This document shows, one piece after another, positions 9,564 to 20,400 of a stretch of 64,000 nt of DNA. The DNA is taken from the NCBI GenBank assembly GCA_018268255.1, contig JAFDWX010000003.1, forward strand, positions 359,116 to 423,115. The letters are read 5' to 3'. Position 1 is the first letter of the stretch, and each line of letters opens with the position of its first letter. This DNA comes from Armatimonadota bacterium (GTDB taxonomy: Bacteria; Armatimonadota; Fimbriimonadia; Fimbriimonadales; Fimbriimonadaceae). Position numbers and translations under genes: made by a program. The notes under the pieces are model-generated. The model was not told the DNA's origin, ran no database searches, and was given only the letters and a program-made list of their open reading frames with translations.

Positions 9564-12455
9564 ATGATTGATCGATTTTCGCGTGCGGCTTTAGTTGTTC
9601 TGGCAGCTTCGCCAGGGTTCGCATTTGCACAGGCAGGGTCTGATGGGTGGTTTTACGAATGCATCGATCCTGAGAACACCACTCCCTATTCCAGCCCATC
9701 GGGTGGAATCACCATCGGCAACGACCTGATGGGGATCCAGATGGGTGTTGTGGGAACCGTGACCTACGGGGGCCAAAACGGCCCTTGCTACAGCGGTGCA
9801 AGAACCCTGAATTTTGAGGGTCGTTTCTGCCTTTTTGTCCCGGGGGCCGGCTCGCAGCAATCAGACTTCGATGACGGCTTGGCATTAACCGTGGGCGCTC
9901 CTGCGGATGCAGTGGGCGACTATACCTACGCCAAGATCATTCGCTATACAGATCCAACTGCAAGCGCAACCGATAAGATGAAGTTGTTTGGCGAGGGCGG
10001 TCTCCAGGCTGCTTTCTCCGGTGCCAGCAAACGTTACTTCATTGCTGTCTACCGAGATGGCAACTCTGAAACTTCTCTTGAAACCCGAGTCATCGGCGAT
10101 GCCGCACGATTGCGGTGGCGCATGAAGAATATTTCCACGACTGAGGTGACCTACCTCGGTCTTCGCTATGGTTCATACGTTGGTATGCGAACCCGCACTC
10201 CGGATGTATTGGATGCCTCCGGTGCGAATCAGGCGAACTCGTCTTTGGGAACCGCAACCGGAATTCCGAAGCCACGCGTCGTCCAGTCCGACGGCACTGT
10301 TTGGGTCGGATTCAATACGACGCCGACAACGAAGCCTCTGCGGTTGGAACGAGCATTTTCCAGCTTGCGATCTGATTTTCCGGCTTACGTGAACTTTATG
10401 TTCGGCCAACAGGATGCGTATGGACTTCGAGTAGATAACGCACCGACCGACACGACTCCCGACGCAACCAGAGCAGATCACTTTATCGTCTGTAACCAAT
10501 TCCCGAATCTCTGGGACAACGCGATGACGGTTCGTGTATGGGAAGATCAGGCAGCACAGGGAGATCCAGTTCTGGATGCCAACGCTGACCCGATTCTGGA
10601 GCAAGGCGATCAGTATCTCGACGAGACGAGCTACATCCAGACCTTTGCTCCGCAAGCTGTTGCACCCGGCTCTTACCGCGATATCATCATGTATTTGCGG
10701 TCGCCTTGGTCCGTCGGCGACTATCGTGATCCGTATTCGGTAGTCCTCGATGCACCGCGGCTGGTGGCATCGGGAGATTCTGCAGATCTGAACGGTTTAA
10801 CCCCGAATCCGATGCAAATCTACTGCCATGTGGACAACCAATATGCTACGGCTGACAAGGAAATCCCGCTCACAGACGTGCGCTGCACGATCTTTCTGCC
10901 GGAGGGCCTGAGCCTGGCCAATGGAGAGTCGCAGGTTAAGAAGATCGCATCAATTCCAGCCAACGAATTGCGCTCAATCTCCTGGGATGTCGAAGCTGAT
11001 GGTGATACGACTGGAAAGCTTCAGTACTCAGTAAGAGTCGAGCCGAACGTTGGCCCAACTCGGACGCTCACAGGAAATATCTTGGTTTCAGCCACACCGA
11101 GGGTTCGTCTCGCGGAAGGTCCAAACCTCATCACATTCCCGTGGCAGTTCGGAGATTCCAATCTGGATACCATTCTAGGCCTCCAGGCGGGCATCGATTA
11201 CGCTGCCTATCAATGGAATCCGACCCTTGGTGAATATGTGCCTGTAACTTCGGTCACGCGGGGTCAGGGAGTCTGGATTGTTCCAAAGCAAGACCAAGGT
11301 CTCGTGGACCTCACTGGCTCAAGTGCACCGAGCGATGCCGCAAATGGCGGTGGCACGGTGGACCTCAAGCGAGGCTGGAATATGATTGGTAACCCTTACC
11401 AATATCCAATTCCCATCAGCCAACTCTTAGCGATCGTTGCCGACGATGCTGCAGACACGCTTTCGTGGACTCAGTTGGTTGATGCAGGATACGTGAACTC
11501 GAGCTTGGCGTATTGGCAACGCAATGCGGAAGATCCGAACTCTGGAAGCTATGTCTTCACAGAAGGTTCTTCGGACTACATCCAGCCAAACCGAGGGTAC
11601 TGGGTCTACAACAACACCTATAACTCGATCAAGATTATCTTCCCGGCTGTCTTTGCTGAGACTCTTCCTGGTTCGACCCGAGCCACCAAGGCAAGCGGTT
11701 CTGCCTGGAAACAGACGGATAAGCAATGGAGACTTCAACTCGTGGCACGCGATGCCAAGGGCATGGACTCCAGCAACTTTGTTGGTGTCGCTCAAGGTGA
11801 AAAGCTCGCTAGCCGCCTGCGTTTGAACGAGCCTCCGACGTCTCCATCTGGTGGAGTTCAGCTCGCGATCGAGGAATCGGTCGATGGTGCTCCGACACGA
11901 CTGGCCCAAGATCTTGCTCCCAAGCTTAGTCGCAAAGAGTGGAAGGTCGTGGTGACGGCTCAGGAAGCAGGTGAAGTGACGGTAACTTGGCCAAACGTAG
12001 CATCGATCCCGCGCAACGTGAGAATGCAGCTCGTGGACAAGGCGACAAACCTCACGAGAGACATCCGCTTCGCGAGTGGATACACGTTCAAGATGGACCA
12101 AGCAGGAACACGTGAGTTCACGCTCCAAATGGAGCCAGGCGCTCCCGTCCGTGCGGTCATCGGTGATGTTGTGGTTACCAAGCCGAGTCGAGATGCTCGT
12201 GCACCATTCACGATCAACTACTCGCTATCGGCTCCGGCAACAACGACCATCAGAATCCTCGCAGGATCTGGCAAGGAGATCTACACGGTCTCCCGAGGAC
12301 GCGCGGATCGTGTCGGTGAGAATTCGGCCACATGGGCTATGAGAGACAATGCTAATCGAGCAGTGGCTCCTGGTTCCTATCAGGTCGAGATCATCGCCGA
12401 AACGGATGGCGGAGATCGCGTGCGAAAGATCATTCCGATCAACGTCGTACGATAA
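9564..12455 (+). CDS. Large secreted protein with C-terminal FlgD-type Ig domain
   Basis: About 963 residues from the ATG at 9564, chosen because a clean signal peptide follows (ALVVLAASPGFAFAQAG). The body is beta-rich and Asp/Asn/Thr-rich without repeats I recognise. The region about residues 510-720 (LAEGPNLITFPWQFGDSN...LKRGWNMIGNPYQYPI) resembles repeated 'W-N-[ML]-[IV]-[GS]-x-P' modules seen in many surface proteins. The last ~85 residues (APFTINYSLSAPATTTIRIL...RAVAPGSYQVEI) match the FlgD_ig fold often used as a surface-anchoring or sorting tail. It is probably an exported cell-surface protein. The function is unknown. Confidence 0.7.
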   Translation: MIDRFSRAALVVLAASPGFAFAQAGSDGWFYECIDPENTTPYSSPSGGITIGNDLMGIQMGVVGTVTYGGQNGPCYSGARTLNFEGRFCLFVPGAGSQQSDFDDGLALTVGAPADAVGDYTYAKIIRYTDPTASATDKMKLFGEGGLQAAFSGASKRYFIAVYRDGNSETSLETRVIGDAARLRWRMKNISTTEVTYLGLRYGSYVGMRTRTPDVLDASGANQANSSLGTATGIPKPRVVQSDGTVWVGFNTTPTTKPLRLERAFSSLRSDFPAYVNFMFGQQDAYGLRVDNAPTDTTPDATRADHFIVCNQFPNLWDNAMTVRVWEDQAAQGDPVLDANADPILEQGDQYLDETSYIQTFAPQAVAPGSYRDIIMYLRSPWSVGDYRDPYSVVLDAPRLVASGDSADLNGLTPNPMQIYCHVDNQYATADKEIPLTDVRCTIFLPEGLSLANGESQVKKIASIPANELRSISWDVEADGDTTGKLQYSVRVEPNVGPTRTLTGNILVSATPRVRLAEGPNLITFPWQFGDSNLDTILGLQAGIDYAAYQWNPTLGEYVPVTSVTRGQGVWIVPKQDQGLVDLTGSSAPSDAANGGGTVDLKRGWNMIGNPYQYPIPISQLLAIVADDAADTLSWTQLVDAGYVNSSLAYWQRNAEDPNSGSYVFTEGSSDYIQPNRGYWVYNNTYNSIKIIFPAVFAETLPGSTRATKASGSAWKQTDKQWRLQLVARDAKGMDSSNFVGVAQGEKLASRLRLNEPPTSPSGGVQLAIEESVDGAPTRLAQDLAPKLSRKEWKVVVTAQEAGEVTVTWPNVASIPRNVRMQLVDKATNLTRDIRFASGYTFKMDQAGTREFTLQMEPGAPVRAVIGDVVVTKPSRDARAPFTINYSLSAPATTTIRILAGSGKEIYTVSRGRADRVGENSATWAMRDNANRAVAPGSYQVEIIAETDGGDRVRKIIPINVVR

Positions 12456-12480
12456 TCGCACTCAGTGCGAACATAAACTG

Positions 12481-12510
12481 GAGGGCTGCTGGCTACCGCT
12501 TGCAGCCCTC
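12481..12510 (+). terminator. Hairpin between two envelope genes
   Basis: A perfect 9-bp stem (GAGGGCTGC / GCAGCCCTC) followed by TGTTGTGG, ending 15 bp before the next start codon. A small palindrome, CGCACTCAGTGCG, lies just upstream at 12456-12468. It could terminate the upstream transcript or attenuate entry into the next gene. Confidence 0.5.
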
Positions 12511-12524
12511 TGTTGTGGTAATCG

Positions 12525-14516
12525 ATGAAATCTCGCTCAATATTCGCCTTGGCAATTGCATTGGCTGCCTGCACTTCGCAAGCAGCCGATGGAACGATTA
12601 TCCTTACGGCATTTCCAACCGTGGCAGTTGCGGATAACCGGAGTTCGGTAACAATCACCGCAGAGATTCGGGATGGTTCCGGCAAACTCGTTCCGGACGG
12701 AACTCAAGTTCTTTTTGAAACGAGTCTAGGGTCTTTCCGAGAGAGCATCGTCACAACGGTCAACGGCTACGCACGGGGAACGCTGGTTGCCGGGAGTGTG
12801 GCAGGGGTCTCCTCCATCACAGCTTCGGCACTAGCGTATCGCGCAACCAGCCGCATCGATTTCGAATTTGTGGGGTCTCGGAGTGACCTTTCCAGCGCGA
12901 AGGAGTACTTCGAGATCTACTCTCCCAGATATTTGGTTTATGTTCCGGACCGCAAGATTGTGGCTGCCGCAGGTCCAAACCGATCCGCCCGATTTCGCTA
13001 TAGAAATGTGGAGATCGAGGCGGACGACATGCAGATCAAGGTGCAGTCCTACGAACTCCGCGCCCGTAACGCGCGGATAAAAATCGGTTCGACGGTTTAC
13101 GAGTTTTCGACCCTTTATCTCCAGATTCGAAGTCGAACAGGCTTTGGGACCGGGTCTTTTGAGTTGCCGACGACGGTGGCTCGACTCCCGTTCGCAGGCG
13201 GGGGCAAGGTTCGAATCACCCGCCGCCGAAACGCCTTGGTATCTCTATTTAGAGAACAAATCAAGTTGGAGAACACGGCCGTGCCTCCCAACCTCTGGGA
13301 CTTTGAGGATCTCTCCACATCGCAAACACAGGTTTCTGCTCGGCGAATCGTTGCGTATCCACAAAAAGACATTCTCTTTTCCAAAGCCGCGATTTACTAC
13401 GCCGACACCAAGGTCTATCGCACTCCGCTCTACCAAATGAGCGCCCGCGCGGACGTCCCGGCTCTCAGTGACCAACTCGTAAACGTCACGAACAATCAGC
13501 TTGCGGTGGATTTCCCGTATTATCTCAGTCTGGAACCAGGATCGAGCAGCCTCTTCCGGTTCCGATACGGCTCTCGATACTCCACGAGTACCGGCACGGC
13601 AAACGGCACCTTTCTCGATTACGAGATGAAATGGGATAAGGGCGACGACTTCGGCGGTGGGCTCACCATTAACAGCCTTCTCCGGAACGACTGGGGCATT
13701 AATCTTCGCCAATTCGCCCGATTCACCCCCAATGCCTACGGAAGCGCAACCATCAACCTGCCCGAACGCAAGAGCCTCCAGGCAGATAGCAACTTCAATT
13801 TCCTTTTGGGTGATTGGCAAGCCAATCTAGATGGTTCCACCAGTCGGTCCATTCGCGGCATCAGGTTCAACTCCAGTCAGGTCAATCTCAACCTGGAGCG
13901 CAACCCCATCAAGCTCAAGGGCATTCCTGCTCGCTTCAGTTATGGGTTAATTGCTCGGCACCAGGGTTTTCAATCCGATTTCGGGCAAAGTACGCAGAGT
14001 GCCGCCGGGGTCCGTACTCGTCTACAGTCGAACTCATTGCGGATCGGCAAGCGAGGCTCGCTGATCAGCACACTCTCGCTGAGCAAACTTTTGGGACATC
14101 GAACCAACCCAGGACTCACAACAGTGGGCAATGTCACGTTCAGCCAGCAACCGTTTTCAAATGCGTCGATGATGCTGGGCTACGATTATGTAGACGATGC
14201 CTTCAATTCTCGCTACCTGGGGCGGCATCGAATTTCCTCGCAATTGTACTGGTACCCGCAGCGGTGGACGGTGCTCCTCAATGCATCCCGAGCGCTGGAT
14301 TTGGACCGCACCAACGCTTATGCCTCTCTTGGATATCGACTCAGCAACAACTGGAGGCTGGCCACTCAATTCAGTGTTGATCGATATCTGGGAAGAAGTG
14401 TTACGGATTCCAGTATTCTTCTAGGCTACACGGTTGGTTTTAGGGAAATTGGAGTTAGCTGGTCGAGCCGCACAAAGAGATTGGGTCTTGAAATTTTGGG
14501 CGCTCCTGTTCGTTAG
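12525..14516 (+). CDS. Outer-membrane protein with bacterial Ig-like and OstA-like domains
   Basis: 663 residues. A signal peptide (SIFALAIALAACTSQA) is followed by a Big_1/invasin-like Ig domain (VTITAEIRDGSGKLVPDGTQ...GYARGTLVAG, residues 40-105). Next comes an OstA/LptA-like stretch (RFRYRNVEIEADDMQIKVQS...ARNARIKIG, about 155-190). The C-terminal half has alternating polar/hydrophobic strands with aromatic girdles (FRFRYGSRYSTSTGTANGTF...QLYWYPQRWTVLLNAS), as in beta-barrels. The order resembles LptD-like proteins, but it is not a convincing LptD. It is probably an outer-membrane barrel. The next gene starts inside its 3' end. Confidence 0.6.
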   Translation: MKSRSIFALAIALAACTSQAADGTIILTAFPTVAVADNRSSVTITAEIRDGSGKLVPDGTQVLFETSLGSFRESIVTTVNGYARGTLVAGSVAGVSSITASALAYRATSRIDFEFVGSRSDLSSAKEYFEIYSPRYLVYVPDRKIVAAAGPNRSARFRYRNVEIEADDMQIKVQSYELRARNARIKIGSTVYEFSTLYLQIRSRTGFGTGSFELPTTVARLPFAGGGKVRITRRRNALVSLFREQIKLENTAVPPNLWDFEDLSTSQTQVSARRIVAYPQKDILFSKAAIYYADTKVYRTPLYQMSARADVPALSDQLVNVTNNQLAVDFPYYLSLEPGSSSLFRFRYGSRYSTSTGTANGTFLDYEMKWDKGDDFGGGLTINSLLRNDWGINLRQFARFTPNAYGSATINLPERKSLQADSNFNFLLGDWQANLDGSTSRSIRGIRFNSSQVNLNLERNPIKLKGIPARFSYGLIARHQGFQSDFGQSTQSAAGVRTRLQSNSLRIGKRGSLISTLSLSKLLGHRTNPGLTTVGNVTFSQQPFSNASMMLGYDYVDDAFNSRYLGRHRISSQLYWYPQRWTVLLNASRALDLDRTNAYASLGYRLSNNWRLATQFSVDRYLGRSVTDSSILLGYTVGFREIGVSWSSRTKRLGLEILGAPVR

Positions 14517-16152
14517 TTTTGCGTTGGGGACCCTCGGATACGCGCAAGCGAGTGCGTTTCCTCCTGATATCGTGCCGGATTGTGAGGTCACACCAGCTGG
14601 CTTTCGGGTTCGCCATCCCCGTGCGGACCGCGTTGCGTTTGCCTCGGAGATCAAGAAGCTAAAGCTCGAAAGCCGAAGACAAGGCACCGAAATTTGGGCT
14701 TGCGAATCCGGGCCATTCGGCCCAACCAAAATTCGCCTCCATCGGTTCGGCGAAGGGTTTGACTTGTACTTTGAGAAGGGCTTTGCCTTTCGGTCCGGTG
14801 CTCTCGGCAGTCCCTTTATCACGTGGCCGGATGGAAGCGTGGGAGAAGATATCCCGGCTGCACCCTCTGCGTATCACCTCATCAGCTACCGCGAGGATCA
14901 GCCCCCGCTGCTCCTCTCGTATCTGGGCGGACCATGCGGAATGAAAATTTCAGGCAAGCCAGGGCAGTGGGTGGTGCGTTCGTCTCAGGCGTATCGCGGC
15001 TGGATACGAGTCTTGCCTCCGCTCGGGGTCGAAGGTCGGACAACAACCTCGGCGCACGATTTGGGGGTCCTCATAAAGGATCTTGAGTTCGATTTGCAGC
15101 GGTGGACGGTCCCAGCACCGAACCTTCAAAAAATCCGAGCAAGTCGTACGATCTATGGACTGGTGGGAGTTTGGGCGTTCGATCGACCGTATGCCATCAT
15201 GCCCCCGGCATTGGCGGCAACTTTCAATGGAGAAACTCCACGGCAGCTGCGCATCCAGTGCAAGGTTGGCCAATCGCGGCCCGGAGCGGTTCGCTGGTGC
15301 AAGGAACGGGAACTTCGCGTCCTCTTTCCGGATTCACAGTGGTGGCCGGGCAGAGCCATCGTTTCGGAGGCAACCGCGGAGCCAAAAATTGTGTGGGGGG
15401 AGATGCCCTCTGTCGTCAACGCGGCCTTTAGCCAGATGTCCAGCTCGCGATCAGAACTCTCGCGCGATTTAGCTTTGCAGAACATCAACTCGTTTGCTGT
15501 GAGAATCCAGGGGCAGCCGAGGCTCGATGATCCCAGGACCCCCGCATCGCTGGTGGCAGCCTATGGCCTCTTGGCGCAAGTGGTTTCGCCGCAGCGACGT
15601 TCCGATTGGCTCTCTACCTTGGCCGATCAAGTAGGTGCCTGGTCATTCGCAATGCCGATCCCGGATGAAACCGAACTTCGACGAGCGATGGCTATAACGT
15701 CAATCACTCTATCTCTGTGCGCCGATCCAGTGGATCAGCTGAAAGGGGCGATGCTCGATGTTGGCCTTTCCATGCGGGAACGGGCTGACCCCAAGAACAA
15801 ACTGAGCCCTCTGGGGGAAGTTAGGAATGAGATTTTTGGCGGGGCGGCATCGCCAGAGTCCATCTTTGGGAGTTCCTCCCGAATTCTCACCATGCAACCT
15901 GTGGTCGGAGCGTTGAGCGAGGATCGGCTTGAGCTGTTGCCGATAAAACTTGCACCTAATCAGGAGGTCCAGGTGTTGCTGGATTCACAGGCTGGGACTT
16001 TGCTTCCGACGTTTCGTGCCATCGAGTCCGTACACCCCAAAGCCAAGCTGTGGCTCGCGCGCAATGGTGAGAAGGCACCGATATCGCTTAGGGGCATGTT
16101 CGCGCCGGTTTCCAAACTGCCACGGACGCTCCCTGTCTACTCCGAGCGATGA
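14488..16152 (+). CDS. Secreted protein of unknown function
   Basis: About 554 residues with a signal peptide (LKFWALLFVSFALGTLGYAQ) starting from a TTG at 14488. An upstream TTG at 14434 in the same frame would overlap the previous gene by 83 bp. Either way it overlaps, suggesting coupling with the barrel gene. The part about 380-470 (LSLCADPVDQLKGAMLDVGLSMRER) looks helical; the rest is mixed. WPDGSVGEDIPAAPSAYHLI and similar stretches hint at a glycosidase-like or carbohydrate-related beta domain, but I see no catalytic motif. It is left as unknown. Confidence 0.6.
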   Translation: MKFWALLFVSFALGTLGYAQASAFPPDIVPDCEVTPAGFRVRHPRADRVAFASEIKKLKLESRRQGTEIWACESGPFGPTKIRLHRFGEGFDLYFEKGFAFRSGALGSPFITWPDGSVGEDIPAAPSAYHLISYREDQPPLLLSYLGGPCGMKISGKPGQWVVRSSQAYRGWIRVLPPLGVEGRTTTSAHDLGVLIKDLEFDLQRWTVPAPNLQKIRASRTIYGLVGVWAFDRPYAIMPPALAATFNGETPRQLRIQCKVGQSRPGAVRWCKERELRVLFPDSQWWPGRAIVSEATAEPKIVWGEMPSVVNAAFSQMSSSRSELSRDLALQNINSFAVRIQGQPRLDDPRTPASLVAAYGLLAQVVSPQRRSDWLSTLADQVGAWSFAMPIPDETELRRAMAITSITLSLCADPVDQLKGAMLDVGLSMRERADPKNKLSPLGEVRNEIFGGAASPESIFGSSSRILTMQPVVGALSEDRLELLPIKLAPNQEVQVLLDSQAGTLLPTFRAIESVHPKAKLWLARNGEKAPISLRGMFAPVSKLPRTLPVYSER

Positions 16153-16156
16153 TGGG

Positions 16157-17383
16157 TTACGCGATCTTTCGGCCGGAGAGGTCGAGCGGAGATCGATAGA
16201 ACAAATCTTTGGCCACAATGATCTCTTCTAGTGCCTCATCTAGAGCGTTTACGACTGCAGGATCAAACTGAGTGCCGTTCACTCGCCGAATCTCGTCCAT
16301 CGCCTCTTCAATCGACCATGCAGCCTTGTATCTGCGAGATCGGGTGAGAGCATCGAATACATCCGCAACTGCGCAAATCCGACCTTCGATAGGAATGTCC
16401 TTACCCGCGAGCCCGTTGGGATAGCCTCTGCCGTCCCACCTTTCATGGTGCGTGAGGGCGATTCGCTGCGCCATATCCAAAACCGCAATGCTGGTGCCAC
16501 TCAAGAGCTTTGCTCCTAGGGTCGTGTGGCTCTTAACGATTTCAAATTCGTCTTCATTCAGCGGCCCTTCCTTTTGAAGGATCGCGTCAGGCACGCCAAT
16601 TTTGCCGATATCGTGAAGTACCGCGGCACGGCGAATCTGCGAGACATCGCCAACGTTCCAGCCCAAGTGCCTTGCCAGAATGGCGGAAAATTCGCTCATT
16701 CGCATGATGTGCTGGCCGGTTTCGTCATCGCGCAGTTCTGCTGCTCTGGCCAATCGGTAAATCACCTCGAGCTGGCTATCCTCTAAATCAAGCTCAAGCT
16801 GCTTCTGGTCGGTGAGATCAAGAGCATAGACACGGATCAAACGCGTATGGATCGGGTTGGAAATCGCAAGGAGGAAGATCTTGCTGTCATAGGCCACCTC
16901 TTTGAGCATGGACCAACCGGGACGGTCCATAGAGACCTGTTCGGCGATATCCGCGCTGCGCAGGATCGGATGGTCGATGCCCATCTCCTCCAAATCTGGC
17001 CACTGGGTTCTGGCAGAAGGGTTGGCGTACTGCAGCACTCCGTCGAAGGCGACTTCGAACACCGGGTTCGGGATCGAATCAGGGAACTCCGTTCGAGTTT
17101 CCATCCAGATGGTCACGTCTTGGCAAATCGAAAACCAGTGCTTCTCGCTATCGGCAAAGAAGGACTGAAGAATTGTACGATCTCCGATCGTCAGGTGCCT
17201 CTGGAGTTCCTGATCAGGAAGTCGGCTGAGCTGAAACGCAATCATATCAAGCCCGAAATACACCCCATCCAAGTTGGACTGACCAAACATGATGTCAGCG
17301 ATCGGATTTTGGGAGATCACCCTGCCACTATCCGCAAACATAAATGCGGGCATCGGAAGCGCGTTCAGTAATTCCGGCGTCAT
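16157..17383 (-). CDS. PAS-HD-GYP domain protein (probable c-di-GMP phosphodiesterase)
   Basis: 408 residues from an ATG with GGAG 5 nt upstream (the frame is open to 17410). N-terminal PAS-like domains (PMPAFMFADSGRVISQNPIA; PNPVFEVAFDGVLQYANPSA) are followed by the HD-GYP domain: HDIGKIGVPDAIL, LTHHERWDGRGYPNGL and RICAVADVFDALT. HD-GYP proteins hydrolyse cyclic-di-GMP with a di- or tri-metal centre. The HD pair, the HH-E and the GYP motif are all present, so activity is likely. No membrane segment is seen, so it is cytoplasmic. It is convergent with the previous gene, with stops only 4 bp apart. Confidence 0.9.
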   Translation of the reverse strand: MTPELLNALPMPAFMFADSGRVISQNPIADIMFGQSNLDGVYFGLDMIAFQLSRLPDQELQRHLTIGDRTILQSFFADSEKHWFSICQDVTIWMETRTEFPDSIPNPVFEVAFDGVLQYANPSARTQWPDLEEMGIDHPILRSADIAEQVSMDRPGWSMLKEVAYDSKIFLLAISNPIHTRLIRVYALDLTDQKQLELDLEDSQLEVIYRLARAAELRDDETGQHIMRMSEFSAILARHLGWNVGDVSQIRRAAVLHDIGKIGVPDAILQKEGPLNEDEFEIVKSHTTLGAKLLSGTSIAVLDMAQRIALTHHERWDGRGYPNGLAGKDIPIEGRICAVADVFDALTRSRRYKAAWSIEEAMDEIRRVNGTQFDPAVVNALDEALEEIIVAKDLFYRSPLDLSGRKIA

Positions 17384-17475
17384 GCTTGCTCCAAGTATCG
17401 GAACAAGCACGACTCCGGTTTAGGTTCAAATGTGCTGCTATCGTGCCGTGAGCTAAACAGGTACGAAAATCCCAA

Positions 17476-20400
17476 CTACTCAATGGGCGAAGATTCCCTT
17501 CGTGCCTTTTCCAGAAGGCGGATTTTCTGGTCTAGTTGAGTGAGAATCTCTGAACAGATGACGTTGAGACTTGTCGTTTTCCCAACGACCTCGAACGCCT
17601 CCACATTTTTTCTGTTTTGATCCGCATCAAATCTTTGAACTACGACACGGATCCTTAGATCTGTATCTTTTAACGTATACGTCCCGGCAACGCGATACAC
17701 ATTCGGGTGTTTGGCAATGTCGGTCCACAGCTTGAAGGAAGTGCTCCCGCGCAGGACTTTCTGGAGCTCAGGCTCCAATCGAGCAGGATCTTCCTCGTCT
17801 TGATCGAAGCTGCCAAAAATGACGACTGGCATGGGAGGCTTGAGCTTGATCATGCCTCGGTTTTCCGCCTTCAGGACTCCGACGTCGAACGTCGAGCCAC
17901 TAGAAGACCGTCGCAACTCCGGTTTTTGGATTCCACTGACGCCCACCTCGCTTTTCAAGGACTCGACCCTCCCGACGGCATACGTCATCCACCTTTCGAT
18001 ATCAACGAAATAGCTTTCATCGTCTGTCGAGCGAAGCCCGTCGGTCGAGGCCTTGTCGATAGCTTCGAGGAGCGAATAGGTCAGCATCCCATGTTCAACG
18101 TTACGACTTTCGTAACTCAGCTGGTCTGCTGCGGAGCCTGCCAAGAGCCAGACACCTGTGGAGTCCTTGATCGACTCGTAGGCCCGAGCATAGTCAGCTC
18201 CGAGCGATCGATCTGCCTGTAGGAGTGAATCTGCCGCAGCACCGCTGTTACAGGTGTCCAGGATTACGACCTGCTTGCTGGCGTGGATAGCCGTCAACTT
18301 TGCCTTCAGGTCTTCTGCAGAAACGGTCGAGACACCCACCATGCCCGGACTGATGCTGCTGGGGTCGGCGTCAGGAGTCAGAAAGTAATAGCCGCTCTGG
18401 TCGCCGATTCGGCTGGTGCCGTGTCCCGCAAAGAACACAAGAATGATGTCGCTGGCATTGGCCTTCGTCGCAACGTCATCGAACCATCCGAGCACCTTCT
18501 CCCGGTTGGGGCGAACATCTTGTCCTTCGGTGGTCATCACCGTGATCTCGACTCGATCGGGTAGCAAGTTGCTGGCCACCCTCTTAATGGTAGCGGCAAG
18601 TTCTTCTGCATCTTTGGGAGGTGCTGTGAGGTCCTTCGCAGAGCCTACATAATCTCCCGCACCGACAAACAACCCGTACAGCTTCGCTTCCGGTGCTTGG
18701 AGCTTGTCTGGAACACCCAGATCGATCGACTGCGGCCGGCTCATCAAATCACCGTTGCGGTTGCTCGCAACCACCTGCAGCATGTTTCCATGACCTTCTG
18801 GCAGTTCAGAAGATGGCAGCATGTAGGGCTGATATTGCTTGGTGTCGATTACGAAGAAACCCGTGCCTTGCTTGGTGAGGATCTGCTTGCCGTTCAGGAA
18901 GACTTGAATTTTGCCGATGCCGCCCTCGTCCCGCTCCCTCAGTGAGACCTCGATGAGGCTCTTGTCCTTCTTTGACGGTTGAAGCTCGATCGTGGGGTAC
19001 AGCTTGATTGCACCCAGTGCGGGAACATTGCGTTTTGGCTCCTTACTTACGCCGAAGATCTTTTGCAGCAAGTTGGGCTCGTAATACAGGCTCTTCAGCT
19101 GTGAGACCTCTACGGGCTCCAATCCGCCATCCCATTCAAAAACGTAGCTCGCTCCTCTGACTGCACTTGGATCAGTAGCGTCGTACCGACCTTCTGTATC
19201 GGTAACCAACATGCTATTGTCTTGCATAATGATCCACTGACCGACTTTCTTTGCAGTCTTGTCACTTTTGGAGAAGTCGTAGATGTTCACTCCACCGAAA
19301 TCGTCGCATACGAGGATCTGCTTATCGTTGCTGCAAAAGGCTGCTCCCGTTTGACGCCCAACCATCTCCATAGCTCCGAGTTCACCTTCACCAAGCACCC
19401 CGTAAATATGAGCTTGATTGCCGAAAACTTGGATAATTGATTGATCGTCTGACGATAAGTAGTTCTTGAGGAACTTGACTTTTGGATTCCACCAATGATC
19501 CAGAAAGATCGGTGCTCCTGTATCTGCGTCAACTACAAGCAACTTGGATGGCTCTCCTAACAGGAAGTACTTGCCCGTATTGGATAGTTCCATAAGCTCA
19601 TAAGGCTGCTCCGTACCATAATTGGTGAAAATAACAACCTTGTTCTCTTTGATATCAAAGAGCATGAACTTGTGGTCACGAAGGATGCCGACCTTCTCTG
19701 AAGAAGGTGTAAATAGCACTTCCGCTTGGGCGTTTGCGTCGACAGGAAACGGAATAGAGGCTATGGTTTTTCCCGAAGCTGTGTCGAGAATATGGAAACC
19801 GTCTTCGTAACCATCTGTAACAGCCAGTTTGCCATCATTCGAAATCGCAAGCGATCGCGCTCCGCTGCCGATCGCCATTTTTGACGCTATCCTCTTGCCA
19901 CTCGAAGTGTCGAAGAGCTCCAGCGTCGAATCATAGGTTGCGACTCCAACGAAGAGATCATTTTGGCTGAAGGTAGTTGTAACTCCCGGATCGATCAGGA
20001 ATCGAATCTTTCCATCGTTGAGATTTCGGACCGAAAATTGAGACGTGGGTTCGTAGTATTCGACCAAGAATTTCCCTGTGGTCGAAATCAAAATTTTGCC
20101 TGACTTGGTTTCAGCGGAGTAGGTCGATTCGAGCGAATGCTGATCGAAAGCTCCCACAGGTGTGCTTCTGCCAAAGCCAAAGCCACTTTCGCTGAATTCC
20201 ATCCAGAACTTCCCTGAGCCCAAAAGTGGACGGAACTGCGAAATGCTCCTTCCTCCGATGAAGTCTCCTTGGCGAAACTTCTCCGTTCCAAAACTGTATC
20301 TTCTCAAAAGGCCATCATTAAAGCCGATCCAAAAAGCCTTAGAATCTGCCGAAAACTCAGCAGCCATCGGGTCAGGAGCCATCTCACCAAGCTTTTGCTC

